Assembly (NCBI RefSeq): GCF_019320115.1
Contig: NC_089586.1
Coordinates: forward strand, 1,204,018 to 1,268,017
Origin: Miscanthus floridulus
Taxonomy: Eukaryota > Streptophyta > Magnoliopsida > Poales > Poaceae
Reading direction: 5' to 3'
Length of the DNA stretch: 64,000 nt
Every line of letters begins with the position of its first letter. Position 1 is the stretch's first letter. The position numbers and the translations under genes are program-made. Of the stretch, positions 10,101-20,188 are shown piece by piece. The notes under the pieces were generated by a model. That model saw only the letters and a list, made by a program, of their open reading frames with translations. It ran no database searches and had not been told where the DNA came from.

Positions 10101-12024
10101 TTCCTTATCCAGGCCGCTTCTTGTCTTCTGGACATCCATACGGAGATCTTGCGGGTAACATGGAAAACTCAGCAGCACGTAGTCTGCATAGATGGATTCA
10201 GTGTGATGGCTGTGGAGTGCAACCAATTGTTGGTCCGCGTTATAAATCTAATGTGTAAGGCCCTGAATAAGTTTCTACTTTAATATTTTGTTGGTTGTAT
10301 TTGATGATGTTAGCTCTGACATTTTCCTTATTTGCCCTACAGGAAGGAAGACTATGATTTATGTGATTCCTGTTTCCAACGCATGGGAAATGAAATGGAG
10401 TACGCCAAAATAGACAAACCTATTTTACCCCACAGGCTTCTCAGAGATCCTCATGCGGTGGGTACCTCATCTTGTTCTTCATGGAATAAACTCTTTTTGT
10501 ATGAAAGTTCCTCATCAGAATAACTGATTTGAATTTTTTTTCCTTAAAAGAACCGAAAGGTGCACCACACACGAGTTCTAATGAAGTCAAAACGGGAGAA
10601 ACTTGAAAGTCGCTTCATTTTGGATGTAACTGTCCTTGATGGAACACTGATGACACCTTCTACCCCGTTCACTAAGATTTGGCGCATGCATAACAATGGG
10701 TCTGTTGTGTGGCCACTCGGCACACAGCTTATCTGGGTTGGTGGAGATCAGTTTGCATTGCAGACATCTGTTCCATTAGAGGTAGCTCTACATATTCATT
10801 GCTTTTTACGTATTTATCTGTTTGCTGTTTCGATTGCAAATTAGGCTGCAAGTTGTACAAGAAAAAATTCTTAGTTGGAGTTTTGTTGTTGTTGTTGTTG
10901 TTGTTGTGCAGATTCCTGTGGATGGCTTTCCTGTGGACAAAGAGATTGATGTTGCTGTTGATTTTGTGGCACCTACAAGGCCAGGGAGGTACATATCTTA
11001 CTGGAGGTTGGCTTCACCTTCTGGTCAGAAATTTGGTCAGCGAGTTTGGGTTCATATCCAGGTTGGTACCCCACTGCTATCCAAAATATGGTTGCTTACT
11101 TTGTTAAAAAATTGGTTTACTCTTTGATAATTTTCCTTATGTCGGCTGATGTTCTGAACTGCAACTGTATCTGTAGGTGGAAGACCCTTCTTTTGTTAAT
11201 GACAATAACAGGAATGCTGCTATTAACCTGAACCTGCCTCCTGAGAGCAATAGTGCAAACACAACCAATTTAATTGATGTGAACATTGAGCCTGTTGACT
11301 CAGCCCTTAGCGCACATGCCAAACGCACAAAAGAGTTCCATTTCTGTTCAACTGATGTTTCTGAGCCCAAGAAATCTCTGCCTACCACGTTGTCTGCACC
11401 AGCTCCTGCAAACCCAACCGGTGATGTTTCCATATCCAGTACATCTGCTGCTGCTTTTGTGCCCTCTGTTAATGTGCCTATGCCTGAAGTTGTTACTACT
11501 CATACACCATTACCTGCTATGCCTGTGCTGCCTACAAATATACCTATTTCAGCTCCAGTATCTACTCCTGCAATTGCCCCTGTGCCTGCATCTGGTGCTG
11601 TGCCTGTGCCTCCACCTGTTAGTGCGCCTCCTCCACCTGTTAATGCCGTGGTACCTGAGCTGTCTGACCTGGATGTTCACAATGAGGAGAAGTTGCTGAG
11701 GGAGCTGGAGGAAATGGGTTTTAGGCAGATCGATCTCAACAAGGAAATCCTTAGGCAGAACAATTACAACCTGGAGCAGTCTGTTGATGACCTATGTGGC
11801 GTGAATGAATGGGATCCACTCCTTGCAGAGCTGGAAGAGATGGTAAGACATATGCCTCTGCCTTATTCTGTGTAGTTCCAGCAACTTGCTACAAGCTTCT
11901 TGAGTCGTTTGTTCTTTAGGGATTTGAAGACACAGAGGTGAACAAGGAGCTGCTTGCGAAGAATGGGGGAAGCATCAAGCGAGCTGTGATGGACCTCATT
12001 GCCAGGGAGAAAAAGGACAAGTGA
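7155..12024 (+). CDS. NBR1: NBR1-type selective autophagy receptor (PB1, ZZ, FW, two UBA)
   Basis: Seven coding exons with GT-AG borders join in frame to 852 aa: 7155-7235, 9044-10254, 10343-10457, 10551-10781, 10912-11061, 11177-11842, 11920-12024. Domains in order: PB1 at about residues 23-105 with the acidic OPCA stretch YTDEDGDIVMLDDDDDL; a ZZ zinc finger at about 408-455 (CDGCG...CDSC) split by intron 2; the NBR1/FW domain at about 483-596; UBA1 at about 762-805; the Atg8-binding motif W808-D-P-L811; UBA2 at about 811-852. NBR1/Joka2 proteins are cytosolic receptors that polymerise through PB1, bind ubiquitinated cargo through the C-terminal UBA and bring it to ATG8 on the phagophore. 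The two UBA domains around the AIM are the plant layout. The ATG at 7155 is chosen because it opens exon 1 in frame with PB1 and follows a GC-rich leader. No disabling change was seen. Confidence 0.93.
8288..8402. mobile_element. Tourist-like MITE in NBR1 intron 1
   Basis: The 115-bp element has inverted ends GGGCTTGTTTGGAACTTTGG and GGCCTTGTTTGGATGCACTC (right end, reverse complement). It is flanked by TAA at 8285-8287 and 8403-8405, the 3-bp TWA target duplication of PIF/Harbinger elements. It lies deep in the 1.8-kb first intron, away from splice sites. Confidence 0.8.
8470..8620. mobile_element. Stowaway MITE in NBR1 intron 1
   Basis: The 151-bp element begins CTCCCTCCGTCC and ends with the inverse GGAATGGAGGGTG. 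It is flanked by TA at 8468-8469 and 8621-8622. The CTCCCTCCGT terminus and TA duplication define Stowaway (Tc1/mariner) MITEs of grasses. The arms can pair over most of the length. Confidence 0.88.
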
Positions 12025-12382
12025 AGATCGTGTGCCAGTGTGCTGTGTGCACATAGCTATCTAGACCTAAGTATATATGGGTAAATAATGAGACGGCTGT
12101 GCCACTGTGGTGCATCCCTAGTGCGAGTTTGCTTATGGTGAACTGTTCGTGCTATGTTTCTTTATGTATCTGTCGTGCGTGTGGTGTCGATGAACCCAAG
12201 TATGTGCGCGTGTGCGCCCCAGCAGTTACCTTGCCATGCCCGAGGTGTACTGCTGCTGCTTGTATGGACTGGCTGTCGTGCCTACTCTGTCACTGAGATG
12301 TGAATCTATCTATATTTGTATTATGATGCGTGGACCAATGTTTGATGCTTCGCCCTTGTAAGGCTGTCTCGTGATCTATTAA
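12025..12382 (+). other. NBR1 3' UTR and downstream flank
   Basis: The sequence after the stop codon holds no further ORF of note. GTAAATAATGAG near 12080 and AT-rich stretches after 12300 could serve 3' end formation, but no single poly(A) site can be chosen. Confidence 0.4.
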
Positions 12383-12485
12383 GCAATTCAAATCTAAAAT
12401 AGGTCTCTAACACAATTGTTTTGTTTGTGGACTTGTTTGGCTTATAGGTTTTTAAACTCAAATCTAAAATGGGTCTCTGATGCAA
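12383..12485 (+). repeat. pair of 32-bp direct repeats
   Basis: AATTCAAATCTAAAATAGGT at about 12385 and AACTCAAATCTAAAATGGGT at about 12449 both continue into CTCT(A/G)A(C/T)(A/G)CAAT. The spacing is about 64 bp. No link to a transposon could be made. Confidence 0.5.
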
Positions 12486-12567
12486 TATCTATAGCCTCCA
12501 GTACGTTTTGTTGAAGATAAAAAATAAGTATTAAGTATTAATTTTTTTTTATCTGTAATCTTTCTAT

Positions 12568-13110
12568 ATGAATCCTGCGTCCAAACCGCGGCCAGCCAGC
12601 GTGCCACGTCGTCTGCTTTTCGCGGCCGTTCGATCGGGCGCGTGGACGGCCCAGATCGGGCGAGCGGCGGTCATTTTTCGAAAAAACTCTTCTATTTTTC
12701 GGAAATCAACCCGCGCTCCAGAGGCCCTCTCAGTACATTTTACAAAAAACACCTCAGATTATTTCAAAATCAACCCGCAGTCCAGATCGGATGGGCTCAA
12801 ACCTTCTCGCCTGCCCCCGCCGCCGTTGCCGCCCTCACGCGCCCCTTCCTCTCTCCCGTGGCGGCGCAGCGGGAGGCCCAAAACGCTGCCGCCTCCGCGC
12901 GCTGCCTGCGGCCGGAGCCGCCGCGCCCGTACCCCGCCGTCCTGCACCTCCGAACCGCCGCCGCCGCTTGGCCTACCGCCCAAGAGGTCCGGCCACCGCC
13001 GCTCCCCACGCCGACTGCGGCCGAGGGCAGCAGATCGGACGGCGGCGACGATGACGCCCTCTACGACCTTGTCAACACCTACATGGACCTGTACGGGCTG
13101 CTAGGATGAC
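12568..13110 (+). other. GC-rich island with overlapping ORFs, possible gene fragment
   Basis: A sharp GC-rich block carries open frames on both strands. The frame that ends at 13109 finishes in an acidic and hydrophobic tail, DDDALYDLVNTYMDLYGLLG, which looks more protein-like than the rest. Upstream, two imperfect copies of AAATCAACCCGC(G/A)(C/G)TCCAGA occur near 12700 and 12770. No family was recognised. It could be a captured exon, a first exon whose partners are lost, or composition-driven noise. Confidence 0.2.
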
Positions 13111-15235
13111 CGCGGCAGCCGCACCAGCGGCACCCGCGCGGGCAGCGCCGTGGAGAGCCGGTCCACAGGCTAGGTGCCGCCTCCTGCTGTTCTCGCTCGG
13201 CGAGACTCGGGCCATGGTCAAGGAGTGGCTGACCAGACAGGCTCCTTAGCTAGCTTGCGATGCACAAGACGTGGCTGGCCAGACGCGCGGCCGTCCCGAC
13301 ATGCGGCCACGGCGGCCCATGGTCACCGCGAGCGGATAGTCCGCGGCCACGGCGGTGCAGCGCCACTACGAGCCACGGCCCGCCAGCCTACTGTGCACAC
13401 TGCTTGCTGAAGATGTTCAGCATGTCAGCAGATGCAGCGTAGCTCCTTCTCCTGTAGGAGTATCTATTATGCGTACAAGGTGCTCGATCAAATGTCGTGC
13501 CCATGCTAAATTTTATTATGGTATGCCTCTCATATCTAGATCTCCTCACTCTCTGTCAATTTCCAAGACTGATGAAATATTTGGATTTTCTGGAACTTTG
13601 TTTTGCCCTGCACAATGTTGACTCCCAACTGCAAGATTTTATTATTTTTCTTTCAATGTAAACATGTGTAGTTTTGAAGCCTAGGGGACAAATACGTTGA
13701 GAAGACAAAGAAAAAGGCTATCTACAAATATTAGCGGTAGTATATAGAACTACAACTCATAGCCTTGTATGTATTTCACCATTCAATGGCTGAGATTTGC
13801 TTACACAGTCTGATTATAAGTGAAGTAATTTTCATATGAAAAATTATATAGCTGGTTTAAGAGAGATTGGTTTGTAAGGAAACGTTGTGCACATATGCTG
13901 ATATTTGTAAAAAAAGATACGGAATGTTGCCCATGTATTTGTAGGTCCCTTGTCCTTGCATGAGTTTTTCTGAGTCTGAATACTATTCTAAGCACCCATT
14001 TATGATAATCTCATCATGGGGACATTTAATCTTAAGTTATTATATGTCATTCTTCTGGTGGAAAGAGATTAGGGAAGTAATATTAAACTCCATAGTGTCA
14101 CTTCTGTTCACAAAGCCACGCACAGCTGATTTCACTGTGCCTTATTTGCACCAATTTCATGCTTTGATAGCTATTTTGGGAACATATCACTATATCAGAG
14201 ACTTATGCCCAACCCAGCTTCATATCCTTGCAATGCAAGTGCCATATTTTACATCAAAGTAAATCTTCATCATATAATATTCTTCAGTTCTGTTCTATCG
14301 CTAGCAGGCCATATGTATTCACTATCATGTTGGGTTGTTTGTTTTCTTTCTTTCTTTTGAGGAGCATGTGTGTTCCCACTCCTTTCTTCACAAGATGGAC
14401 ACTGGCAAATTGTTGTTCGCTGACTGCCACCCAAGAGCTGATCATATGAATGATTTAAATTAATGTTGGTATACAGACCAGACCCGGCCCGTTGTAGTTT
14501 TTCTATGTATATCAAATTAGATTTTACTTAGTGCAAATGAATGATGATAAACATATGTTAATCTTTGTAGCTTTTGGGCAATCCAACTATGCCAATTTGG
14601 GAATCGCTGCCAAATTCCAGTATGCTGTAAACACAAATCTTCATACATTTACGCATTAAACAATAACTCGGACTCAATTCTAAACTAGATCAGTTCGGTT
14701 ATTTGTGCCAAGGCCTTTGTGCAAATAGCATGCAACTCGCTAATTAAATTATGCAGGTCACATTTTTTTAGCAACAAATATGCATATCACGTGTACCTCT
14801 TTATTTAGAGAATTCATTCCTTTTTTATTCTCACTTTACAACTACTACTTCTGTTTAACACCTTTTGTTATATATCGTATCACTGAATAATCACAAATTA
14901 TCCATGAAATAGACAGACCATACCAGAAGCCCATTGTCTGTAAATAAGCAGCTTATACAAATCTTAAAAAAGAAGCTTTCTGCGGTTTGTTTCTCATTAT
15001 TGATAAACAATGCTTAAGACATTTTTCTCTTATTGATAGACAATTTAAGACACTTCTATACAATATTTACATTTTTAATTTGGGCCTCCTATATTGTTGC
15101 TTCAATTTTATACTGCAAACTTGAATCACTGGTGTTCTATATGTTCCAAATGAATTTACGCCATTATACTCCAATTAAAGCACCACTGAGGATATAAACA
15201 TACATATCTAGCATTTTCATATTACCCAGTATCCT
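13111..15235. other. intergenic stretch without recognised genes
   Basis: The first 300 bases are GC-rich and the rest AT-rich. The ORFs are short, lack domains and do not line up into exons. No terminal repeats were found. Confidence 0.5.
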
Positions 15236-15282
15236 ACACAAAATTAAGTTTTTTTTTTTTTTTTGAGAAACACAAAATTAAG
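15236..15282 (-). mobile_element. tiny poly(A)-tailed retroposon insertion with 13-bp TSD
   Basis: ACACAAAATTAAG is repeated at 15236-15248 and 15270-15282. Between the copies, read on the minus strand, is TTCTC followed by 16 A. This is the residue of a strongly 5'-truncated LINE-mediated insertion. Confidence 0.5.
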
Positions 15283-15659
15283 TAAACAGTGGCCATCACA
15301 GAGATGGCGCGGCAACGCCGCGCCCCATTTTTTCTAGTGTTATCCAAAAACAAATGGGTCACCAAAGGACGAATGGGTCTATGGGTCATCCAAAGGACGA
15401 GTTGTATTTTGGATCGTGGAGACCGTCTAATAATGTATTATCGCTTGGCCTGCTTGTTCAGTCAGCTCCTGGTAATGGTAAATCGTGTCTCTGGAGCAGT
15501 TAGCAGTTACAATAGTGATGCAGCTGCACGTACGTAATCACGGATAACTGTATCCAGTACGTTCTGCTATGCAGCGATTTGGGTGATCTGCGCTGGCAGT
15601 GCTACAAGTCTTAACTGAGCAGCCACGAAAGAGCCATCTGGAATAACAAATCTATAAAG

Positions 15660-16013
15660 ATCTCTAATCCTGGTGACTTAGCTACAGTACCCTCCGGTTT
15701 CCTCCGCTGCTCTTCCTTTCCACTGCCTGCGCCCTCCACCGACCGTCGCGCCGCCCGCAGGATGCCGCGCGTGCTCCGCCCCGCCTCCGGCCAGCTGTGC
15801 GTACACCCGACCAGAGCGCCCCCGCCTGCGCCCTCCCCCAGCCGCTGCGCACCAACGCCTCCGGGGCGCGCCACGGCCCCGCAACAGCGCCGGCCCGCCT
15901 CCGGCCATCTCCCTCACGGCGCCATCCTCGCACACTCCTGCAGCAGCGACGGCCGCGCCCGCGGCCTGCCAGCGCAGGGAGGCACCAAGCGTCCTCCGCC
16001 GTCGCCTAGGGAG
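15660..16013. other. GC-rich non-conserved stretch before the SINE
   Basis: Open frames occur on both strands because of GC bias. None shows a domain or splice-consistent partner. Confidence 0.4.
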
Positions 16014-16169
16014 AAGGGCGGGCCTGGTGCAAGCGGTAAAGTACCGCCTGTGATCAGAAGGTCCCAGGTTCGAGTCGTGATCTTCTTGCATTGCACAGGC
16101 GAGGATAAGGCTTGCCACTGACACCCTTCCCCAGACCCCGCACAGAGCGAGAGCTCTCTACACTGGGTA
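16014..16169 (+). mobile_element. Au-like SINE
   Basis: The element begins near GGGCGGGCCTGGTGCAAGCG. An A-box-like TGGTGCAAGCGGTAAAG is followed by a B box GGTTCGAGTC at about 16069-16078. The body has TTGCATTGCACAGGCGAGG, CTTGCCACTGACACCCTTCC, CCCCGCACAGAGCG and CTCTCTACACTGGGTA, the order seen in the Au SINE family of angiosperms. It is tRNA-derived and mobilised by LINE enzymes. The 3' end stops abruptly at GGGTA, exactly where a Helitron-like terminus begins. Confidence 0.8.
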
Positions 16170-16436
16170 CTAATTGAGTGCCCGCTGCCACGGGAGCTAA
16201 AGATTAGAACAATGCATACAATTAACAGACTCAAACAAAATTGTCAAAATGAAAGATTATTAGATTATGTGATTAAGTTACAAAAGCTCAAGCCGTTTCT
16301 ATGTACCCGAGACAGTCTATACCTGCTCCAAACTCAACATCCTGAACAAGCACCTCCCCTCTGGCCTGGGTATAGGATATTGCTGTTGTTATCGAAAGGT
16401 CCTGAACAAACATCCTGAACAAGCACCTCCCCACTG

Positions 16437-16593
16437 TTACACCCTCATCACTTCCTCCTCTTCCTCAGACGTGAAATCGTTCTTGATGTTGAACTTTTCG
16501 CGGTTGTCCTTTGGAGTCTTCCTCTTCGTCATGTCCGTGACGCTCAGGCAGGTCAGGTTCAGCAGGCCCCTTGATGTCCAGGTAGTTTGCAGC
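16437..16593 (-). pseudogene. SKP1-like last exon, frameshifted
   Basis: After an AG acceptor at 16594-16595 the minus strand reads AANYLDIKG, then after one inserted G continues in another frame as [18 protein letters not shown], then [13 protein letters not shown], and stops at 16437. SKP1 proteins end in a closely similar stretch followed by RRENQWAFE, which is missing here. SKP1 is the adaptor between cullin 1 and F-box proteins in SCF ubiquitin ligases. The one-base insertion and the early stop make this a dead fragment. No other SKP1 exon was found nearby. Confidence 0.85.
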
Positions 16594-16827
16594 CTGCGAA
16601 GACCAATTACATGTTAAGTATTTTTGTCTCATGAATGTGACAGTCATGCAAACTATTCAGTGACTTTATGATCTATGACGGTACACAATACAGTCGTACA
16701 ATGTATTTATTTCTTGACACTACAAATGGCAAAATTACAAACCAATATCAATTCTGTAAAGCTAGTATTATCACTAAACGTTGACCATTACCAAGCATCC
16801 AAGCCTTTGACCCCACCAAGCATGGCA

Positions 16828-16972
16828 GAACCATAAAACTGCAATGGTTGTAGCGCTGGGAGAAGGATTCGGTAATTATTGATTACCGATTCCTTCTTGT
16901 AAAACTATTCTCCTTTGTCTTAATGAAGCACGTGTCTACACGTCCGCGAAAAAAAAAGAACCATAAAACTGC
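16828..16972 (+). mobile_element. 5'-truncated LINE-like insertion with A-tail and 15-bp TSD
   Basis: GAACCATAAAACTGC is duplicated at 16828-16842 and 16958-16972. The 115-bp insert 16843-16957 ends CTTAATGAAGCACGTGTCTA, then CACGTCCGCG and nine A. This is the typical 3' end of grass LINEs. It lies inside the gene-fragment mosaic and postdates it. Confidence 0.75.
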
Positions 16973-17221
16973 TCCAGCTTATCCTAAATCATCAGCCAAA
17001 CCTTTCGGAATAATTTCAAATATCTATGGATCCAAGTACAACATTGATCATGAGTAGAAAGGTATAAACCACTCCTAATAATTACCAAGTGTACAATTTC
17101 AAATGCCTCAGTTTTTCTGGTTATGCTAGAGCAACTTAATTGACACAACCTTAGTATATATATAAGAGCAAACTTTACGTAAGGGTAATTTTTTGACTCA
17201 TACTATCAAAGAAGACATACC

Positions 17222-17360
17222 AACCATGCACATCTTATCACCCTTAAGCAATTTGCCACATCCTACAACTTCATCTTCTGTTTGCCAGAGCAAGGCTGAG
17301 GTCCCATAGTTGTGGTCTCCAGTATGCTCCAGAGTTCACTACATCAGCTCCCTTTCTTGC
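17222..17360 (-). pseudogene. coding-like fragment of unknown origin
   Basis: On the minus strand a stretch reads NYGTSALLWQTEDEVVGCGK then LLKGDKMCMVG and ends at a plausible GT donor (GTATGTC). The preceding part, ARKGADVVNSGAYWR, is open in another frame. The family was not recognised. Its place between recognised gene fragments of the same orientation suggests another captured exon. Confidence 0.3.
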
Positions 17361-17972
17361 AGTCTGGCCAAATGGAGGATGACACATAACCAAAAGACAA
17401 AATGAATTGAAATAAATTGTCTGGATGGACAAGCATCGCAGCTTCTTGATAAAGATCAATAATAGCATAAATAAAATATGAAGAAAATCTGGAGCTTCAT
17501 GTTGTGATAACAGAGACAAGTAGTTTTAAAATTAAAAACCAAACTCCATCTTAAACCTTGTCCTTCCCTCCTCCCTCCCTCCACTTCAAGATTAAGATCA
17601 ATACAAATGGAAGCGTTTAGCTAAAATAATTAATTTAAGATAAGTAGAGAGGTGATATACCTTTTCCAAACACCTTGGTTCACAATTAAATTGATCAGAA
17701 ACTTCTTCTCAATTCAAAAGACAAACTGAAGAACAATGTTTCTTCTTTTGAAATGAGTATGGAAAAAGGAAATCATATCTTTCCAATTTTGATGTAATAT
17801 GGGGGTTGATGGAGTTAGGTTGCGGATGCTGCAGCAATAGCTGCTGTTTCAGAGCTGGTTGCACAGGAGCAGAAGGTGCAACCTTAAGTTCCTCCAGAAG
17901 TCCCTACACAAGGTATACAAATAAAATATAATCTTTTAGAAAACTGGCAGACTCAGAATGCATATAGCAGAC

Positions 17973-18185
17973 CTAGAGGCTGTGATGGTTGAGGCGCTTA
18001 ACAGCGAGGACGACCTTGAGCCGGTGGAGCGGAAGAAGGCACGGTAAACGGAGCCGAAGCCGCCCTTGCGGACCTTGAGCATGCAGCTGAAGCCGTTGGT
18101 GGCTTTGACGAGCTCGTCAAGATCAAACATTCACAAGGGCTGTGCTCCCCGCTCCTCCGACAGCTCCTGGATGCTCCGTGTGGGC
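17973..18185 (-). pseudogene. receptor-like cytoplasmic kinase fragment, frameshifted
   Basis: The minus strand reads RSIQELSEERGAQPL, a stop (TGA), then MFDLDELVKATNGFS and KGGFGSVYRAFF. After a frame change near 18030 it continues KVVLAVKRLNHHSL and stops. This is the N-terminal lobe of an RLCK: the ATNGFS entry, the glycine-rich loop GGFGSVY and the VAIK-type lysine region VLAVKRL. The rest of the kinase domain is absent. At 18185/18186 it is joined without an intron to a LAMMER kinase exon, a junction that no normal gene has. Confidence 0.82.
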
Positions 18186-18291
18186 AATTTCTATCATTGC
18201 AGAATCCCTGTACTTCTTCATGCCCCTAATGATCTTGATAGCCACCATTTCTTCCTATTCCGTATCCCAACACTCCAACACCTGACCAAAG
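18186..18291 (-). pseudogene. LAMMER (AFC/CLK-type) kinase exon fragment
   Basis: After an AG acceptor the minus strand reads FGQVLECWDTE, a stop (TAG), then EEMVAIKIIRGMKKYRDS and AMIEI. This matches the ATP-site exon of plant LAMMER dual-specificity kinases, which phosphorylate SR splicing factors in the nucleus. The exon runs straight into the RLCK fragment. The in-frame stop and the lack of neighbouring LAMMER exons make it a captured, dead piece. Confidence 0.82.
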
Positions 18292-18854
18292 CTAGACACA
18301 TTCAGTTATGAATATAAGCAGGACGACCAGATTAGTAACTACAAAAGGTATAATAAATAATGGCAAAGCAGTATGATTATACATATTATAATCCTCGCAA
18401 CACCATGCAAACAATCAATAGGCCCCTTGTTGAATGAGATTTTACATTTACCAGACTCCTGAGAGAAGCAGCCATGACCAACATTAGTTTCAAGCACAAA
18501 ACAGTGATAATATTCACACTGCCTGCAGTGGTGCCCTCACTACTATTCCTACGACTAAGCACATCAGTGGTGCATGATTTGACCTGTACAAGATAATAAT
18601 TTCAATATTGTTTCGACATTGATTTGACCTGTACAAAATAATAATTTCAATATTGTTTCGACTTAGAATGTAGGATCACCAAGAACGAAGAATCCCAAGA
18701 ATCGATTATATGTTTAAAGAAGTGGATATGAAAAGGTAAATATCCAAACCAGCTGATAACCACTGGATATTGCCATATTGGAGATGATCTAGTGACACTT
18801 TCTAAAAGCATTTTCACAAACAGGTGGTGAGCATGAGATATTGCCATTCATAGA

Positions 18855-19207
18855 TTCAAACAAAGTGAACCAGATTAAGAGCGGACCGGAACTGTATGTA
18901 GTTGCTGACCTGCGCATGATCCAGGGCAGGAGGAGCCGGAGCGAGATGGGGAAGCAGAGCTGAGCCGGAGTCAGGGAGGGCACGGGCAGTTTGGCCTCCA
19001 CGGGCTGCTGGCGCCGCGGCGGGGCGGCGGATCTGAGGCGAGCGCGATGCGGCGGGGTGGCCGTGTGGACGTGTGGTCACCGCTCCACGAGTACCAAAAC
19101 CTGGCGGCGAAGGGCGAGGAGCGGAGGCCGGGTCCGTGTGCAAGGGCGGGGCGGAGTTATTGCAGCGGGGTGGGCGGAGCCAGGGCGGCTCGTCGTCGTC
19201 CTCATCC
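18855..19207 (-). other. GC-rich minus-strand segment, probable continuation of an unidentified captured exon
   Basis: The minus strand is open across the segment (Pro/Ala/Arg-rich) and, when the MULE is removed at its TSD, continues in frame from the first-exon-like sequence at 29881-30044 (…EAEVDE then DDDEPPWLRPP). No family was recognised. 18292-18854 has no recognisable coding match. Confidence 0.35.
19199..19207 (+). repeat. MULE target site duplication, left copy
   Basis: TCCTCATCC here and at 29881-29889 bracket the element. A 9-bp duplication is the standard for Mutator-like elements. Both copies are identical. Confidence 0.85.
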
Positions 19208-19640
19208 TATGAAATTTTTGCATTTTGGTTCCTTTTGAAAACATTTTTTATAAAAAAAAATGTTTATCGAAAATAGACCATTTTTTAGACGTCTTAGAAC
19301 ATGACGCCAAGGTATGAGGGTCAACGTCGACTGACACGACGCCGAGGTCTTGCCACGTCAGGGACGACCCCGGTCGACGGCGACACGGTGGCGCATGGGG
19401 TCCGACACGTCGGCGTTGTGTCAGCCAACGCCACAGGCCCAACCTCGGCGCGGTGAGACTACACGCCGAGCTATTGACACCATCCGGCGCGCGGCCTAGG
19501 CGGCCCAACAACGCTTCGTAGCCCAATAACTCGGCACGGGGTCACTTAACGCCGAGCCACCAGACTCGGCGCGGCCCGACTCAACACCAAGGTCTGGACT
19601 CTTGAAGCCGCGCCGCGGCCCTCTTCTTCTTCCTCCCTCC
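19208..19640 (+). repeat. MULE left terminal inverted repeat
   Basis: The sequence from TATGAAATTTTTGCATTTTG onward pairs with the reverse complement of the right end (ATGAACTTTTTGCATTTTG). Further matches include GACCATTTTT(T)A, ACGCCAAGGTATGA, GTCGACTGACACGACGCCGA and CTTGCCACGTC. Similarity continues weakly to the CCTTCTTCCTCCTCCCTCC run near 19630. It probably holds the promoter of the transposase transcript. Confidence 0.85.
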
Positions 19641-20188
19641 ATTCTGAAAGCGCCGGCTCTCTGTTCGTCTCCCCCCACGGCCCCCACGAAACCCTAACCC
19701 CGAATGCGACCCTAGGTGCCCGGATCTCCTCTCCTGAAGCTTCCTCGAGGTAATAATCCCTCTCCTCCTCCAATCTATCCGCGTAGATGTGCCTGCATTG
19801 TCTCTAATCATGTGGAATCATGGGTGTATGGTGTTTTGGTATATGTGTACTTGCATTTGCAAAATGTATGGCTTAGGTTAATTGAGTGCATTGTTGTTTA
19901 ACTGTTTTATGTGCTGAACATGTTAGGTTAGTTTAGTTTCTAGTTATTTTGGTCATTAGGGTTCTTTGTTTATTGTAGGTGTCATTAGGGTTAGTTATTT
20001 GTTGGTCATTAGGGTTAGTATGTATTTTAGTTATTTGTTGGTCATTAGATTTCAATTTTTTATGACTAGAAATGATTATGTTGTTGGGGTTAAAAATGAT
20101 GAAATGATATATTTTAGTTTCTACTTATTGGATTGAAACTCGCATGATATATTAATATGTGACACTACTTGTTGTGTGATGGCTGTAG
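19641..20188 (+). other. MULE transposase leader with probable 5' UTR intron
   Basis: TTCCTCGAG|GTAATA near 19749 is a good donor, and TGGCTGTAG directly before the ATG at 20189 is a good acceptor. This implies a 5' UTR intron of about 440 bp, which is AT-rich with repeated GGTCATTAGGGTTAG. Confidence 0.5.

Noticed and set aside
16020..16095. tRNA gene
   Set aside because: A and B boxes are present, but no cloverleaf or acceptor stem forms, and the downstream sequence is that of an Au-like SINE.
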